From Erpobdella octoculata (Eukaryota; Annelida; Clitellata; Hirudinida; Erpobdellidae), in contig OZ022247.1 in the NCBI GenBank assembly GCA_963978895.1, positions 201,501 through 265,500 of the forward strand: 64,000 bases of DNA, read 5' to 3'. Both the position numbers and the translations under genes were made by a program. Positions 37,601 through 49,200 of the stretch are shown here, piece after piece. Each line of letters begins with the position of its first letter. Within the stretch, counting starts at the first letter, position 1. The notes under the pieces were generated by a model, which was not told the origin of the DNA, did no database searches, and was given only the letters and a program-made list of their open reading frames with translations.

Positions 37601-40600
37601 ACATCGTATGATCCTAAAAGTGGAAGACTGAGTCTGAAGATTTCAAGTCCCACGACCACCGTTGAACAACATCAGTACAACTACAACCACGATGACATCA
37701 ATCCGTTTAAATCAGTGTCCGAGGTAGTGTCGAGATATGAAAATGGTTCTGTCAATGGATCGCCGTTGGATCGACAAATGCCGTCATCAAGTTCACCTTC
37801 CATCAAGGAAAGAGTGCAGAAAATAGTTAAAGATGTTAAAGACGAAAGTGAACAAAGCCACTATCCGAACCTAGTAGTAAGACCGATTTCCAAGGAATTT
37901 CGTGCCTATTATCAGAAACCCAGCGTCCCAGCTATTGAGAATATTCTTTACAAAAACCACAATGGCGTCGGAAGCAGTAGTGGTGATGAAAAAGAAGCAG
38001 AATTGATTGAAAATCGAGTTTCAAAAATCAGTGACAAAGATCAAAACAACGACAGTTCTGAGGACGATGAAGAGGAAGAAGAAGAAAAAGAACATTTTGA
38101 TTTTTTCTACGGAGGCAGCAACGTACTTCTCTATCCAATTTCGAAAGAAACAGAAGAAGTCGCAGCGACAATTTACGACGAAAAAACTGCTGACGATTCT
38201 TCTAACTTTAGTACTACTTTCGATAAACCTCTTGCCGCAGTAGGCCAAAATCTCAACAACCTAGACATGTCTAACAGGCTGTTAAGCGATGGGGAACTGT
38301 ACAGTATTGCCAGTGGTCTCACAGAAGACCAGAGCATTAGAGGATTTCCCATCGAGTCTCTGAAAATGGAATTGCTTACTTCAGACTATGATATAGATCA
38401 GAAATCTACTTCCGAGAAAACAAGAGACAAAGATTTATCAAATCAATCTGTCTCTAGACATGTTAGAACGGATAAAACATTGGTAGATAGTAGAATGCCA
38501 ATCAAAGAAGTCCAGTCTTATCATTTTGATCACCCAATTCCACAAAAACTTGAAAGATTTCACTCAATAGAGAATTCGTTTGAAAATTTTGAGCCGCTTA
38601 TTTACGACAAACATGTTCATGATGGAAGTAAGGAGGCCAGCAGACGTGAAGAAGATAAAATTATAGAAAATGAAAACAAAAAAACATTAAAAGATGATTA
38701 TAAGAAACTCAGCGTTTCGAACGACTTTGAGGAGGTATTAAAACCTCTCGAACCCAATTCTAAAATTAAAAACTCCAGCAGAGATCCGAATGAAACAAGA
38801 ACATGGACAATTCCAGCAAACAGAGAAGATCAGTTAAGAAGCAGATCAGGATTCAACGGTTGTAAGCTTGAAAATGAAGACGAGGAAAGCAATGAAGTCC
38901 GGTTAATCGCTGTAGAACATGTAGAAAAAAATTTCTCGACATCCGCTAAACCGTCTTGTACATCTGGAATACAAATGAGACCAGAATTTAAAGAGAGCAA
39001 TGTCATTCAAAGCTGCAATTTCAATGATTCACGTGACAAGAATTCAGTCAATGTCGATTCAATCGCAAAGAATGAGAGAGATATTGTAATATCAATGCTA
39101 CAAGAAAACAACAGCGCAGCCTTAATGGAACGCAGTTTAGATGCGCCAGAGCTTCCTCCTCAGAAACAGCTGGTCTCGAAGCAGCAGATGATGGATGGAC
39201 AATTTCTAGATAAGAAGCATCCAGTGGCTCTGCAGATAGAAAAAGATAAGCTTGGTCAACAACACCAAAAAGAAAAACATGAGCAACAAGAACAAGTCTT
39301 AGTTGACCAGCATAAAGAAAAACTGATCGAACAGAAACGCCAAGAACTGCTTGAGCAGAAGCGCCAAGATCAGCTATCTGAAGAGCAAAAACAGCTTTTA
39401 GCTAAGCAAACAGAACAAGAACTACTTGAACGACAGCACCAAGAGCAGCTAGCTGAACAACAAAAACAAAAAATGATTGAGCAGAAACGACAGGAACTGC
39501 TTGAGCAAAAGCGTCACGAACAGCTAACTGAACAACAAAAACAAAAAATGATTGAAGAACATCGTCAAGAACTTCTTGAACAGAGGCGCCAAGAGCTGCT
39601 TGAACAACAACGCCAAGAGCTGCTTGAACAACAACGCCAAGAGCTGCTTGAACAACAACGCCAAGAACTACTTGAACAACAACGCCAGGAACTGCTTGAA
39701 CAGCAGCGCCAAGAACTGCTTGAACAACAGCGTCAAGAACTGCTTGAACAACAACGCCAAGAACTACTTGAACAAAAACGACAAGAAATGCTTGAACATC
39801 AACATCAAGAACAGCTAGCTGAAAAACAGCGCCAAGAACTGCTTGCTAAACAGCAGCACCAAAAACAGCTAGCTGAAAAACAGAGCCAAGAACTGCTAGC
39901 TAAACAGCAGCACCAAGAACAGCTAGCTGAAAAGCAGCACCAAGAACTGCTAGCAGAGCAGCAGCTGCAGCTTATAGCTGAACAAAAAAAGAAAAATCAG
40001 ATTGAGCAACAGCACCAGCAGCTTTTAGCTAAACAAATAGAGCAGGAATTGCTTGAGCAACAGCGTGAAGAAGAACTTGTTGAGCAACGTAAACAAAATC
40101 TGATTGAACAGCAGCGCCAAGAACAACTAGCTGAGCAGCATAAATTAAAGTTGATTGAAGAGCAGCGACAAGAACTGCTTGAGCAGCAGCGCCAAGAAAA
40201 GCTAGCTGAGCCACAGCGTCAAGAAAAGCTAGCTGAGCAACAGCGTCAAGAAAAGCTAGCTGAGCAACAAAAACAGCAGCTCTTGGCTAAAGAACAGAAG
40301 CTAGAGCTGATTAAAGAGCAGCATCAAGAACAGCTAGCTGAAAAACAAGAGCTGATTGAACAACAGCACGAAGAACCAGCTGTACAGCAGAAGCCGATCA
40401 AAGAAGAGCTAGTTGAAGAACGCAAACAGCAGCTCTTAGCTCCGCTAATAGAGCTAGAAAATCAAGAACAAGGGGCTCAAGCAAAACGAATAATACCAGA
40501 GGAACAACGCCAACGCAAGCTTGTGAGTGAGCAAGAAAAAGAAGCTCCCACAACAGAGAAACATCAGCAGGACATACAACCAAACATGGAGGTACAAGAA

Positions 40601-42491
40601 GAAAATGTTGAGGAACTTCTAGTTAGCATTATAACTGATTGTTTTGTTTTAATTTCTATATAATTTCAATTAAAAATTGGATTAAGGTGGATTACATAGT
40701 AAACAAAAAATGCTTGGTGGATGGTATAGCTGGTGGTACTAACCGTTGATGAACAATGTACATGCGTGTTAAAGTTAATCTTCATAGCTAATAAATAAGA
40801 GGCTTTTATATTTATTTGTGTGTAATTCCTAATACATATAAGACGATATTAACAATTTTCTGATGCAGGCAAAACTAGAAGAAGAGTCCGAAAAGCTGGT
40901 CGAAAAACACAAAGCCGATCGAGAAGAGTTGCAAGCCCAGCAGCAGGAAAGACTGGACGTTTATTTCGAAGAGTTGACCAAATATTACAAAGAAAATGAA
41001 AGTGACATAGGAGATTTTTCTTCTTTCGTTGACGACGAACAGCTGGCAGCCATGGTGGAGAAAGCTCAGAACGAAGAACTCGAAGAACTGCTGCAGCAAC
41101 AGCAAGCGGAACTGGAAGAGCTGGAAAACATGAGGAGCGTCCTCGTGGAACATTTGAACAAAGAAAAATCTCTTGAGAACACTTTCCTTCAAAATAACGA
41201 AATTGCTGATCACCAGAAAGATGAGAAAGTAAAAAATAACGGCAAAAATCTCGAATTTGAAGGAGGAGAAGCCGTTGACATTGGCAGAAGTGGTCAGGGA
41301 CTGATTGGAAATGAAAACATTTTAATCAGCGAGTCGAGTCAGTCGTTTGCCGATGTTGGAAGAAAAGCCGATGATGATGAAGAGATTGGAAGTATCACTG
41401 AGTCTGTTCTCCAACCTGGAGACGATGAAGTGAAAGAAACCTCTGGAGAAAATCAGTTCGAAGTTTATCAATTTAAGTACAATCGCGAAGAAGAAGAAGA
41501 AGATAACGACGATATGATGGCAGTTCCATATTCGGATTCCTATCAAAACGTCGAAAAACTTGCAGAACAGCCTGGGCGAGACACTCTCTTTGGAGTGAAA
41601 GATACAGATCGTGATCTGGAAGAGTCAACTGCAGACGGATCTCCTGTCGAAGAAGAAGTGTTGAAAACCCCGGAAACAGCTGAAATCGGCTATCGCGAGG
41701 TACCGATTTATTCTAAAGTTGACAAAAAAAGAAATGTCAAAGAAGATCAAGAACAGGTCGAGAAAGATGAAAGCTCTGAAAGTAAGAGCGGGAAAATCCA
41801 AAACTTTTTAGACTCTGTTGAAGATTTTGATGAAATTTCTAAAACTACAACCACCTTCGGAAGCGAGGTGTCTACAACAACTACGACACTATACAAGAAA
41901 GAAAACGACGCAGAAGTAGATTGCAGCGAGCCAGTAGCAAGCGAAAATTCACATCAGCTAGCTCCCTTCACGGATTCAAGTCTGAGCTTGACTAACAACT
42001 ACTTCCTTGCTAGCGCCGGTGGTAGCCTCTTGGACGATATTGATTCAGATTTCGCTAAAATAAAACTGGCTCAGAAAATAGCCGAAGACAGTGAAAAAAC
42101 AGAAGAAGAAAAAGAAGACAAGAGTAGAGTCAAGCAAGCTACAGTTTCAAAGTCGAGTGAAGCACTTGATGATGAGGTTTTTGCACACGAAAGTGAACTT
42201 TCAATGTCCGATGCAATGACGACGATAATCGAAAACCAACAGGAAGCGGATGATGCTGTCGATAGCGGTGCAGGTCAACAGGTGGGAGGACATTTTTAGA
42301 CGATAAAATTTAAATAGTTTATTCCACACAGCTGATATGTAATAGGAACTTTTTTTGAAAATAACCGTTTGCCGTCTTGACAGGTATCAGATGCTCCAAG
42401 CAGGGAAACGACTATCAAAAGTCTCGCTAGTACTACAACGGTATCCAATCGAATATTTCACGTTTACTATCTTCAAATTTACTTTTCAATA

Positions 42492-42527
<36 letters not shown>

Positions 42528-44986
42528 ATATCATAAGAGGTTTTTAAAGAACTTTAATTCCATCAAGTGATTTTTACTTCCAGGACAGCAGCGAGGATGT
42601 AGACATGAGATCCGGTTTGCATCACATGGAGCGGCTTTATTCCAGTAAGATGGCCTTAGCGGGAGAAGTCCATTTCGGCCTTGTCTACGACAACCGAGTG
42701 AAAACTCTCGAGATTCACGTTCACCAGTGCAAGGACATTGCCGGAATTGGTCAAGGACGAACAAATCCGTTAGCTGACAGTTTTTTTGTTTTAGGATTTG
42801 AAAATCAATTTTTTATGTTTAGAAAAATATTTAATCATTTTTAAATAGATATCTATACAAGTTTATATTAATAATTTGAGATACGGATCTTCTCTACTAG
42901 GCACTATTTAAACGATAGTTTATAGAAATATTTTTCAATTGCTTATAAAAACACACATATATATTATATCTATAAATATAAAATCTAAATATGTTTACAA
43001 TTTATATCATGAAAACGACTTATGGGTTTAAAATATTTTTTGTTAATAAATTGTTTCTTTAATTCATTGAATCCATCCGTCAGGTATGTCAAAACCTACC
43101 TCATGCCCGACAAAACCAGGAAAGGAAAACGCAAAACTGGCCTACGAAGAAACACCGAAAATCCTGTCTTCAATGAAATACTCAAAGTATTATTCATTTT
43201 TATTTATTTATATTCATTTCATATTTAATTACTGTGATTGAAACAATATCGAAAAAATTAAGAAACATTATAAAAAAAAATCTCAAATTTCATATTGCGT
43301 CTATGACATCTAACTCGTTTAGGGTAGTAATCTCTAATTCAAGAAGTTTTCTCTCATTTTTACAGTATAAAATAGCCAAAAGTGACTTAACTTCAAGAAT
43401 ACTCAGTCTTACCGTTTGGCACAACGTTCCATTTGGTAGAAATGTATTTTTGGGGGAGGTGGTCCAGCCCCTGGATGGCGTCGATTTGGACGATGCTGAT
43501 GGACACTGGTATCCCCTTCATCAAGTCGTCGAAACACATGTTAGTAGACCACGAGAAGTGTATTTTTTTTTATTTATATGATCATCAATCAATCAATCAA
43601 TCAATAAAATTTGATAGGCGCTTTTTACTTAGCATACTTTCCAAACATCGGTGTTTTCATGCCATGTCGTTTTATTGTCTCTATAAAAAACAATAAAATG
43701 CAAATTAAATCTTTCATTGTATTTTATAATTCTACAGCGTTGGAAATCAATACTGGAGTTGAACCACGAATCGAAGCTGGAATTGAGCCTCTCATACGCC
43801 ACGGCTCCTCGCAGTAGCGGCGACAACCAGAACCACGACCACCACGCCGCTAGTACAACTGGGGACCTTCATGCAAAGATCATTCAAGCCAAATCGCTGA
43901 CATCTTTTCGTGAGGATGGCTCTTGTAGTCCTTATGTAAAGTGGTAAGACAGAAAAAGTACTGTAATCTCTTCAGTAATTAGTCAAATGATCATTACAAT
44001 TAAGTGTTTTTAAATAACGTCCCACGCTTTTAAATTTTTGTGACATGAGCATTATTTATACTGTGATCGCTTGGCGGCGCTGTGGTCTATTGCAAAAGAT
44101 ATTTTTTCATTTTCAGTACATTTGACTTGTTCTGCTGCTTGTAGCAGAAACAAGCACAATTATTACTTTAAAAAAGTTATTATGTTATGTGTAAATAACT
44201 TAGTATTAGATTGACGAGTTAGTTTAAATAACTATTATTAACAAAGTTAATAAGTAAGTTTTGATTTAAATAACTATTATCAACAAAGTTTTGATTTAAA
44301 AAATTAATTTAAAAAATATATCTTTTAATTAGCCTCTTACAAACGCCTGCGCATGGGTCCATGAAAGCCAAATCTGAAACGGTCAAGGAGACGCGCAATC
44401 CGATGTGGAATCAGGAATTTACTTTTGCCAACATCACTCTGGAACAAATGAAAACTTCAAAACTGGAAATAACAATCTGGAGCAAAGAAAGTTTATTGGC
44501 AGAAGAATTTCTCGGTGGTGTTAAACTATTTTTAGGTGACGGTAAGTAGGACTTCTTAGTGTCTTCTTATTAGAAGCTTAACATATAAAAGATTAGTTAG
44601 ATTCTAATTCTAATTCTAATTATTAGTTCTAATCATCTAATCAATCGCAGCCACATTATTAACACTTAAACGACTAAGACAAGACAGTAAATAAGTCTTC
44701 TAGAACATTTTACAGTCTTTTTTAGGACTTTTAGGACCTAGATCTAGAACCAAACCTATAACTTTTAAGTACGATTAGTTTTAGTTAGTTTGAAAAGCGA
44801 TTGACTGTACAAGATTGTTAAAACGTATATAACTCTGAGATAACTTTGATTGAACAACTAATAATTTCCATAGATGTCACTAATCCCGAAGTGGAGCTCT
44901 GGCGCAATGTTACCGAAAACCCCGACAGGTCTTTTCAGACAATACTACCTCTCAGATCTACGATGGAAGATGACTTATTAGACTGA
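34636..44986 (+). CDS. Synaptotagmin-like protein (Slp/Bitesize type), 11 coding exons, about 2394 aa
   Basis: Rab-effector family protein that tethers vesicles and cortical complexes to the plasma membrane. The insect member is Bitesize; vertebrate members are SYTL1-5. Order: Slp-homology helix (residues 1-60, [19 protein letters not shown]); FYVE-type zinc finger with eight Cys as four CxxC pairs (CYLC, CLDC, CKYC, CSLC); SHD2-like SGEW motif just after it; about 1000 low-complexity S/T/E/N-rich residues; a long Q/E/R/K/L coiled coil (about 1140-1530) continuing into exon 4; an acidic linker; C2A (about 2085-2215) and C2B (about 2225-2385); C terminus [13 protein letters not shown]. Start ATG 34636 follows a good acceptor. 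C2A and C2B lack most Ca2+-ligand acids, so Ca2+-independent lipid binding is inferred. The gene is divergent from MAGI and convergent with the Kv gene. Confidence 0.93.
34870..35060. repeat. (ATC)n in Slp intron 1
   Basis: Imperfect trinucleotide run between exons 1 and 2, best between 34950 and 35030. Confidence 0.75.
35184..35459 (+). CDS. Slp exon 2: FYVE-type zinc finger
   Basis: Encodes the end of the Rab-binding helix ([12 protein letters not shown]) and the zinc finger. The eight zinc-ligand cysteines are present; one additional Cys lies in GRSCGW. The long loop before the last CSLC pair is richer in Ser/Arg than in vertebrate Slps. Family knowledge: the finger stabilises the helix pair that grips Rab27/Rab8-type GTPases. 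Confidence 0.92.
35905..36112. repeat. ~115-bp diverged tandem duplication in Slp intron 2
   Basis: Segments beginning aatttacgct(c/g)aag near 35910 and 36036 stay alignable through tggtaaga and the ataataat stretches. They are clearly older than the pure arrays nearby. Confidence 0.6.
36268..40591 (+). CDS. Slp giant exon: disordered region and octad coiled coil
   Basis: A single 4.3 kb exon. It opens with [12 protein letters not shown], completing the Slp head. Next come about 1000 residues rich in Ser, Thr, Asn, Gln and acidic residues, with an acidic run near 38060-38090 ([11 protein letters not shown]). From about 39290 a Q/E/K/R/L-only helix-forming region begins, holding nine consecutive RQELLEQ(x) octads (39563-39778) and then looser copies to about 40440. 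No transmembrane segment is seen. The exon most likely ends at 40591; the extra codons after that run into a stop. Confidence 0.88.
39563..39778 (+). repeat. 24-nt coding minisatellite, 9 octapeptide units
   Basis: The unit cgccaagaactgcttgaaca plus acaa encodes RQELLEQ(Q/K/R). Neighbouring units differ mainly at synonymous sites. Related, more diverged 8-residue units extend on both sides, from about 39330 to 40300. Confidence 0.95.
42490..42521. repeat. Poly(T) run before Slp exon 6
   Basis: A homopolymer of about 31 T lies in the intron between exons 5 and 6, about 60 bp upstream of the acceptor. Confidence 0.95.
42584..43539 (+). CDS. Slp C2A domain, exons 6-8
   Basis: Reads [20 protein letters not shown]...[14 protein letters not shown] core strands, then [20 protein letters not shown] across the exon 6/7 junction and [19 protein letters not shown] in exon 8. 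A lysine/arginine-rich face ([14 protein letters not shown]) suits phosphoinositide binding. The aspartates that bind Ca2+ in synaptotagmin loop 1 and loop 3 are replaced (N in [14 protein letters not shown] in loop 3). Confidence 0.9.
43738..44986 (+). CDS. Slp C2B domain, exons 9-11
   Basis: Reads [16 protein letters not shown] and SCSPYVK in exon 9, [20 protein letters not shown] and [19 protein letters not shown] in exon 10, and [15 protein letters not shown] with PLRSTM in exon 11. The order and C-terminal LRSTM tail match Slp C2B. The loop residues lack the aspartate cluster of Ca2+-binding C2 domains. Confidence 0.9.
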
Positions 44987-45180
44987 TTGAAAATACACAA
45001 ATTAGATTAGATCTTATTATTACTAACGTCTCGCGACTTCTGAATTGCAATTTTGACTGTTCTTTTAAGATTTTTCGCCATTTTCTTTTCTTCTAACTAT
45101 GGCGGTCAATGTTTCGCATCAGAGTAATGTTGTGATGGCGATGTGCGTTTAACTTGCTTTTATTCGTGTTTGCCTATTTA

Positions 45181-45186
45181 AATAAA
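45181..45186 (+). terminator. Probable poly(A) signal of the Slp gene
   Basis: AATAAA lies 195 nt after the Slp stop codon, in an AT-rich context followed by T-rich sequence. It is the first canonical hexamer downstream of the stop. Confidence 0.5.
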
Positions 45187-45190
45187 ATTA

Positions 45191-45196
45191 TTTATT
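45191..45196 (-). terminator. Possible poly(A) signal of the Kv gene
   Basis: TTTATT gives AATAAA on the minus strand, about 1.04 kb past the Kv stop and only 4 bp from the Slp hexamer. If used, the two convergent genes share one poly(A) region. Confidence 0.28.
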
Positions 45197-46013
45197 AAAC
45201 AATCGATATTATTTCGTGAGCATTACTATAGCTAATTTATTTATTTTTTCTAGATTTTTTGTATTTAAGAATTAATTTGAAGAATTATTTAATAATACCG
45301 GCGTTCGCGTGTTAAAATAACCGGCGCCTTTTATCTATTAAAATTATGCTACACACCTACTGTGTCATTTGACGCGACGAAAAATCTTTTCTTTTTCGAG
45401 ATCAAACAAATAATTATAATCCGTATTAATTTCAGCAATCATATTCTCATTTGTATTTTTTTATTCAATCGAATAAATCAGCTGCTTATTGGTTTTTTCT
45501 ATAAATTTAATAACACAAATCATTTGTTACGGTGGCTAGATAGGTGGGTACCTACTACTATATAGTTAAGTAGGTAGTAGTAGTAGGTTATTATAATTAA
45601 TTATAACACGGCGACACTGGACGTGCTAATTATTACTAATTAAGATCCATTGATTTCGAAACAGGTATATATTAATGGCGGCGGCACAAAAAGCTGCATA
45701 CTTCTCCTGTGTTATTAGGCGGCTCAAACCAGTCGATAAAATGTATATGTGTGTGCGACACCGAAAATGACTGTAATTATTGCAAATAAAAAATGATTCT
45801 AGATATATTTTTTTTTATCTAAAACAAGCGTTAATATTATTAACGAAAACAAGGATTTAACCGGGTGGCAGACATGTGAACCAATCTCGAATGAGAAAAA
45901 AAATGTCAACATCTAATCAAGAAAGCTTAGTGCAATGTTGATTCGGTGAAGCTGATGTGATTATAATATGATATTACACATCAACCAAAAACTGGAGTCA
46001 TTCAAGTTCAAGT

Positions 46014-46230
46014 ACACGTAATGTGATGTAATGTAATGTGTTGTGATGTGATGTAACGTTACGCAATGTATTGTAACTTAACGTAATGTAACGTTACGCA
46101 ATGTATTGTAACATAACGTAACGTAATGTAACGTAATGTAACGTAATGTAACGTAATGTAACGTAATGTAACGTAACGTAATGTAACGTAACGTAATGTA
46201 ACGTAACGTATCGTAACGCAATGTAATGCT
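46014..46230. repeat. (aatgtaacgt)n pentamer/decamer array
   Basis: Interrupted array of taatg and taacg pentamers, best between 46120 and 46215. It ends just before the Kv stop codon, so it lies at the start of the Kv 3' UTR. Confidence 0.9.
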
Positions 46231-46234
46231 CTAT

Positions 46235-49200
46235 TCATTCGCTGAAATCAACCGAAAATTTTGGCTGGGAAAAAGAGAAATCGCTTCTCAAACTCGAAAC
46301 TTTTTCGGCTGATAAACGACCATCTACGGAACCGGGAGAAGAGTAGATTGCAGGGAAACTCTTGCTGGAATGGGAACGAGTTAAAGAGTAATCAACAGCC
46401 GGCTCAGCCGACGTTGATTTTAGCCGAGCCCTTGTTTGACTTCCGCTGGCTGCGGCTAGAGCTGCTTCTAGGGCTGCGGTTTCCTCGAGATCTTTGTTGT
46501 AAAAGTAGTTGAAATTTGACACCACCACTGGAACCGGCAGTGCAATCGTGAGCACTCCCGTGAGGGCACAGAGAGAACCAACTAACTTCCCTAACGGGGT
46601 TATGGGTCTCATGTCCCCGTAGCCCACGGTCGTCATGGTCACCACCGCCCACCAAAAAGCATCGGGGATGCTTCTGAAGTGGCTGTACGGGGAATCCAAT
46701 TCGGCAAAGTAGACGGCACTGGAGAAAAGAACGATACAGATGCCGAGGAAGAACATGAGCAGTCCCAGTTCTCTCATGCTTGCTCGAATGGTTCGGCCTA
46801 GGATCTGGAGACCCCTCGAGTGGCGAGAAAGTTTGAAAATTCGAAATACTCTGACCAGTCTGACAATCCTCAAAACGGCCAGAGAAGCCGTTTGGTTCGA
46901 TTGAGCTTTGGCGGCGTTGTTGTAGCTACTGCTGCTGCTACCGTTCCTGCTACCGCTACTACTAGAGCTGCTAATACTATTATTACCGCTACCGCTGTTG
47001 TTGACTGCATTCGCTTCGAGGTCGTGGCTGAATCTGAAGAATGTAGTCGTATTGCTGATGCTCTGGTTGAAGCCGATGATGCTCGTGGCTATGTAATCGA
47101 CGCTGGCCATTATCTCTGTAGCGTTTATAAAAAATGACTGCTTTTGATCATAATCGTCGAAATCGTATAGCATATTTTTCGACGGCTCGTGATAGCTGAC
47201 TGTCGGCGAGTCTACCGAATCACGATCGAACAAAAACGGCTGTCGTGGCTGGTTAGCCGAATCGAAGACAGCCGGATGGTCGTTGAGCTGAGCCGGGAAG
47301 CTGGACATGACTATTTCATCCAAGCCAACAGTGAAAAGGGCTATGAAGTAAGGCACGATTGAAACAAAGTCGATGATATTCAGTAAATCCATTGTAAACT
47401 GAACTAGCGAAGGACACGACAGAAGACGAGCTACAAACTCGGCGCTAAACCAGCTAATGCAAATCGTTTCGACTACGAAAAAAGGATCGATCGAAGAATT
47501 AAACAGCTGCGATGTAAACTGCTGAGTTCGTTGCTGCTGTTGCTGTGAGCCTAGCTGAAACGACTCTCGCTCTAGCTGATTGTGCTGATGGGCAGCTGGT
47601 CCCACGTCGTTGCTTATTGCAAGCTGATTTTGTTGAAATTGTTTCTGGAGCTCGTCGTAGCTTTTCAGCTGCTGTCGCTGCTTCCAGTCGTCGAGCTTCG
47701 GCTGCAAGCGTTGAGGTTGCCTCAGCTCAGGGATCGTCTCCAGACAGAAGAGAGCGACAGAGACCACAACGACGACAACGGAGATAGCAGCCATCACCCG
47801 AGCCGGCTGAGAACTCTCCGGATGTTCCAGGAACAGCCAAAGGTTGCGCCTGCCGCGTTCCATGCTGATTTTCCACCGTTGTCTCGTGATCAGTTTCCTC
47901 TGATTTTCGTTGCGGTTGCTGATGCGGTTGTTGTTGTTGTTAGCGCAGTTGTTAAAGTCGTTTTTGTTGATGTTATTGTTGCTGCTAAGACTTGATAGTC
48001 CGCTGTGAAAATGATTTATTTAATAATAAAATAAAGTGATTATGAATTTCATTTTTTATTTAAATAATCACTTATTTTAATTTAATTACATCTTATTTAA
48101 AAAAAATCATCGACTAACCAAATGTTTATGTCGTCGTTGTCGGCAGAGTTTTCGTTGTCGCAGACGTAGTAATTCTCGATTGTTGCTTCTTTGTCGTTGT
48201 AGTCGAAATTGAACTCGCCGCCGTCGTCGTCGTCGTCTGGAGTCGAATCTACAGGGCAGCCATGATGATGCGGGCTGCAGCTACCAGCTCGGTAACTCCC
48301 GCTCTTGTCGCTGCCGCCTTTACTGCTGCCATTTTGAATTTCCGCGTCGCCACAGACGTCGGTGCTTTTCTGGTAGCGCAATCGCTTTCTGACGCTGGAC
48401 TTTCTTTCCTTCGGAGATTTTCCAAAATCGTCTTTCTCCAGGCGAAGCCTCGGCGGGACGAGATCCGTCCGGTAGCTCCCGAGACCGTAAAATCTCAGCT
48501 CGTCCTCGAAGATGTCGTTCGAGATGTCGCAAGGACGTCTGAGGCGACCGCCGCTCTGGTAGAAGTGGAGGATGGCGTCGAAGCAGGTGCGATTGCGGTC
48601 GAAGAAGAACTCGTTCCTCGAGTGGTCGTAGTATCTGAGATTCAATTTGGAGTGGAGTGGAGTGAGTGGCTGAGTGAATGTTGCTTGCTCGAGTAGTTGG
48701 GTATGGGAAATATATGTGTACGTGCGTGTGTATTTGTGTGTGTGTGTGTGCGTGTGTATTTGTGTGTGTCTGTTTGCGTGAATTTGTCTGTAGGTGTAGG
48801 TGGAGGTGTGTGATTTAGCAGCGGATGGATGATTGAAAAAACGACAAAACCATTGATGGAAATTTTCATCGCTTTGAAAAGAGAATGAACATCAGAAATC
48901 AGAATCATTCATAGACTCTCCTAATAGTTGATGAAACGGATGAAAAAGGGTTTGCTAAAAGTTTCAGCTGAGTATTAATTGAAAGATTTCATATAAATAA
49001 TACACAACAGTCACTGATTTAAATTAAACCAAAACGAAACTCACTTGCAACGCTGGTCACGATCTCCTAAGAGAGTGTCGGGAAACCTATCCAGCGTCTC
49101 CAGATATGTTTCATAGAGACAGCCGCTGACGTTAATTACTACTTTGTTAACTAGCAGCTGCTGCTGCTGACAGCGGCGACCTCTGTGGGCGGTGAAGTCG

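Larger units (their letters stand above)
34636..44986 (+). other. Slp/Bitesize coding exon map
   Basis: Exons: 34636-34760 (coding part; exon begins 34632), 35184-35459, 36268-40591, 40869-42281, 42384-42440, 42584-42768, 43084-43186, 43366-43539, 43738-43943, 44333-44541, 44874-44986; total 7185 nt. Phase is continuous. Uncertain points: the exon 1 donor (gttagt) and exon 2 acceptor are the best phase-compatible pair; the giant exon could end at 40621 (gttagc) instead of 40591 (gtacaa), both phase 0; exon 5 is a small in-frame exon that could be optional; exon 8 may end at 43557. A non-coding 5' exon is expected upstream. Confidence 0.78.

Noticed and set aside
39552..39818. 88-codon CLNNNAKN frame inside the Slp giant exon
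   Set aside because: Out-of-frame reading of the 24-nt coding minisatellite.
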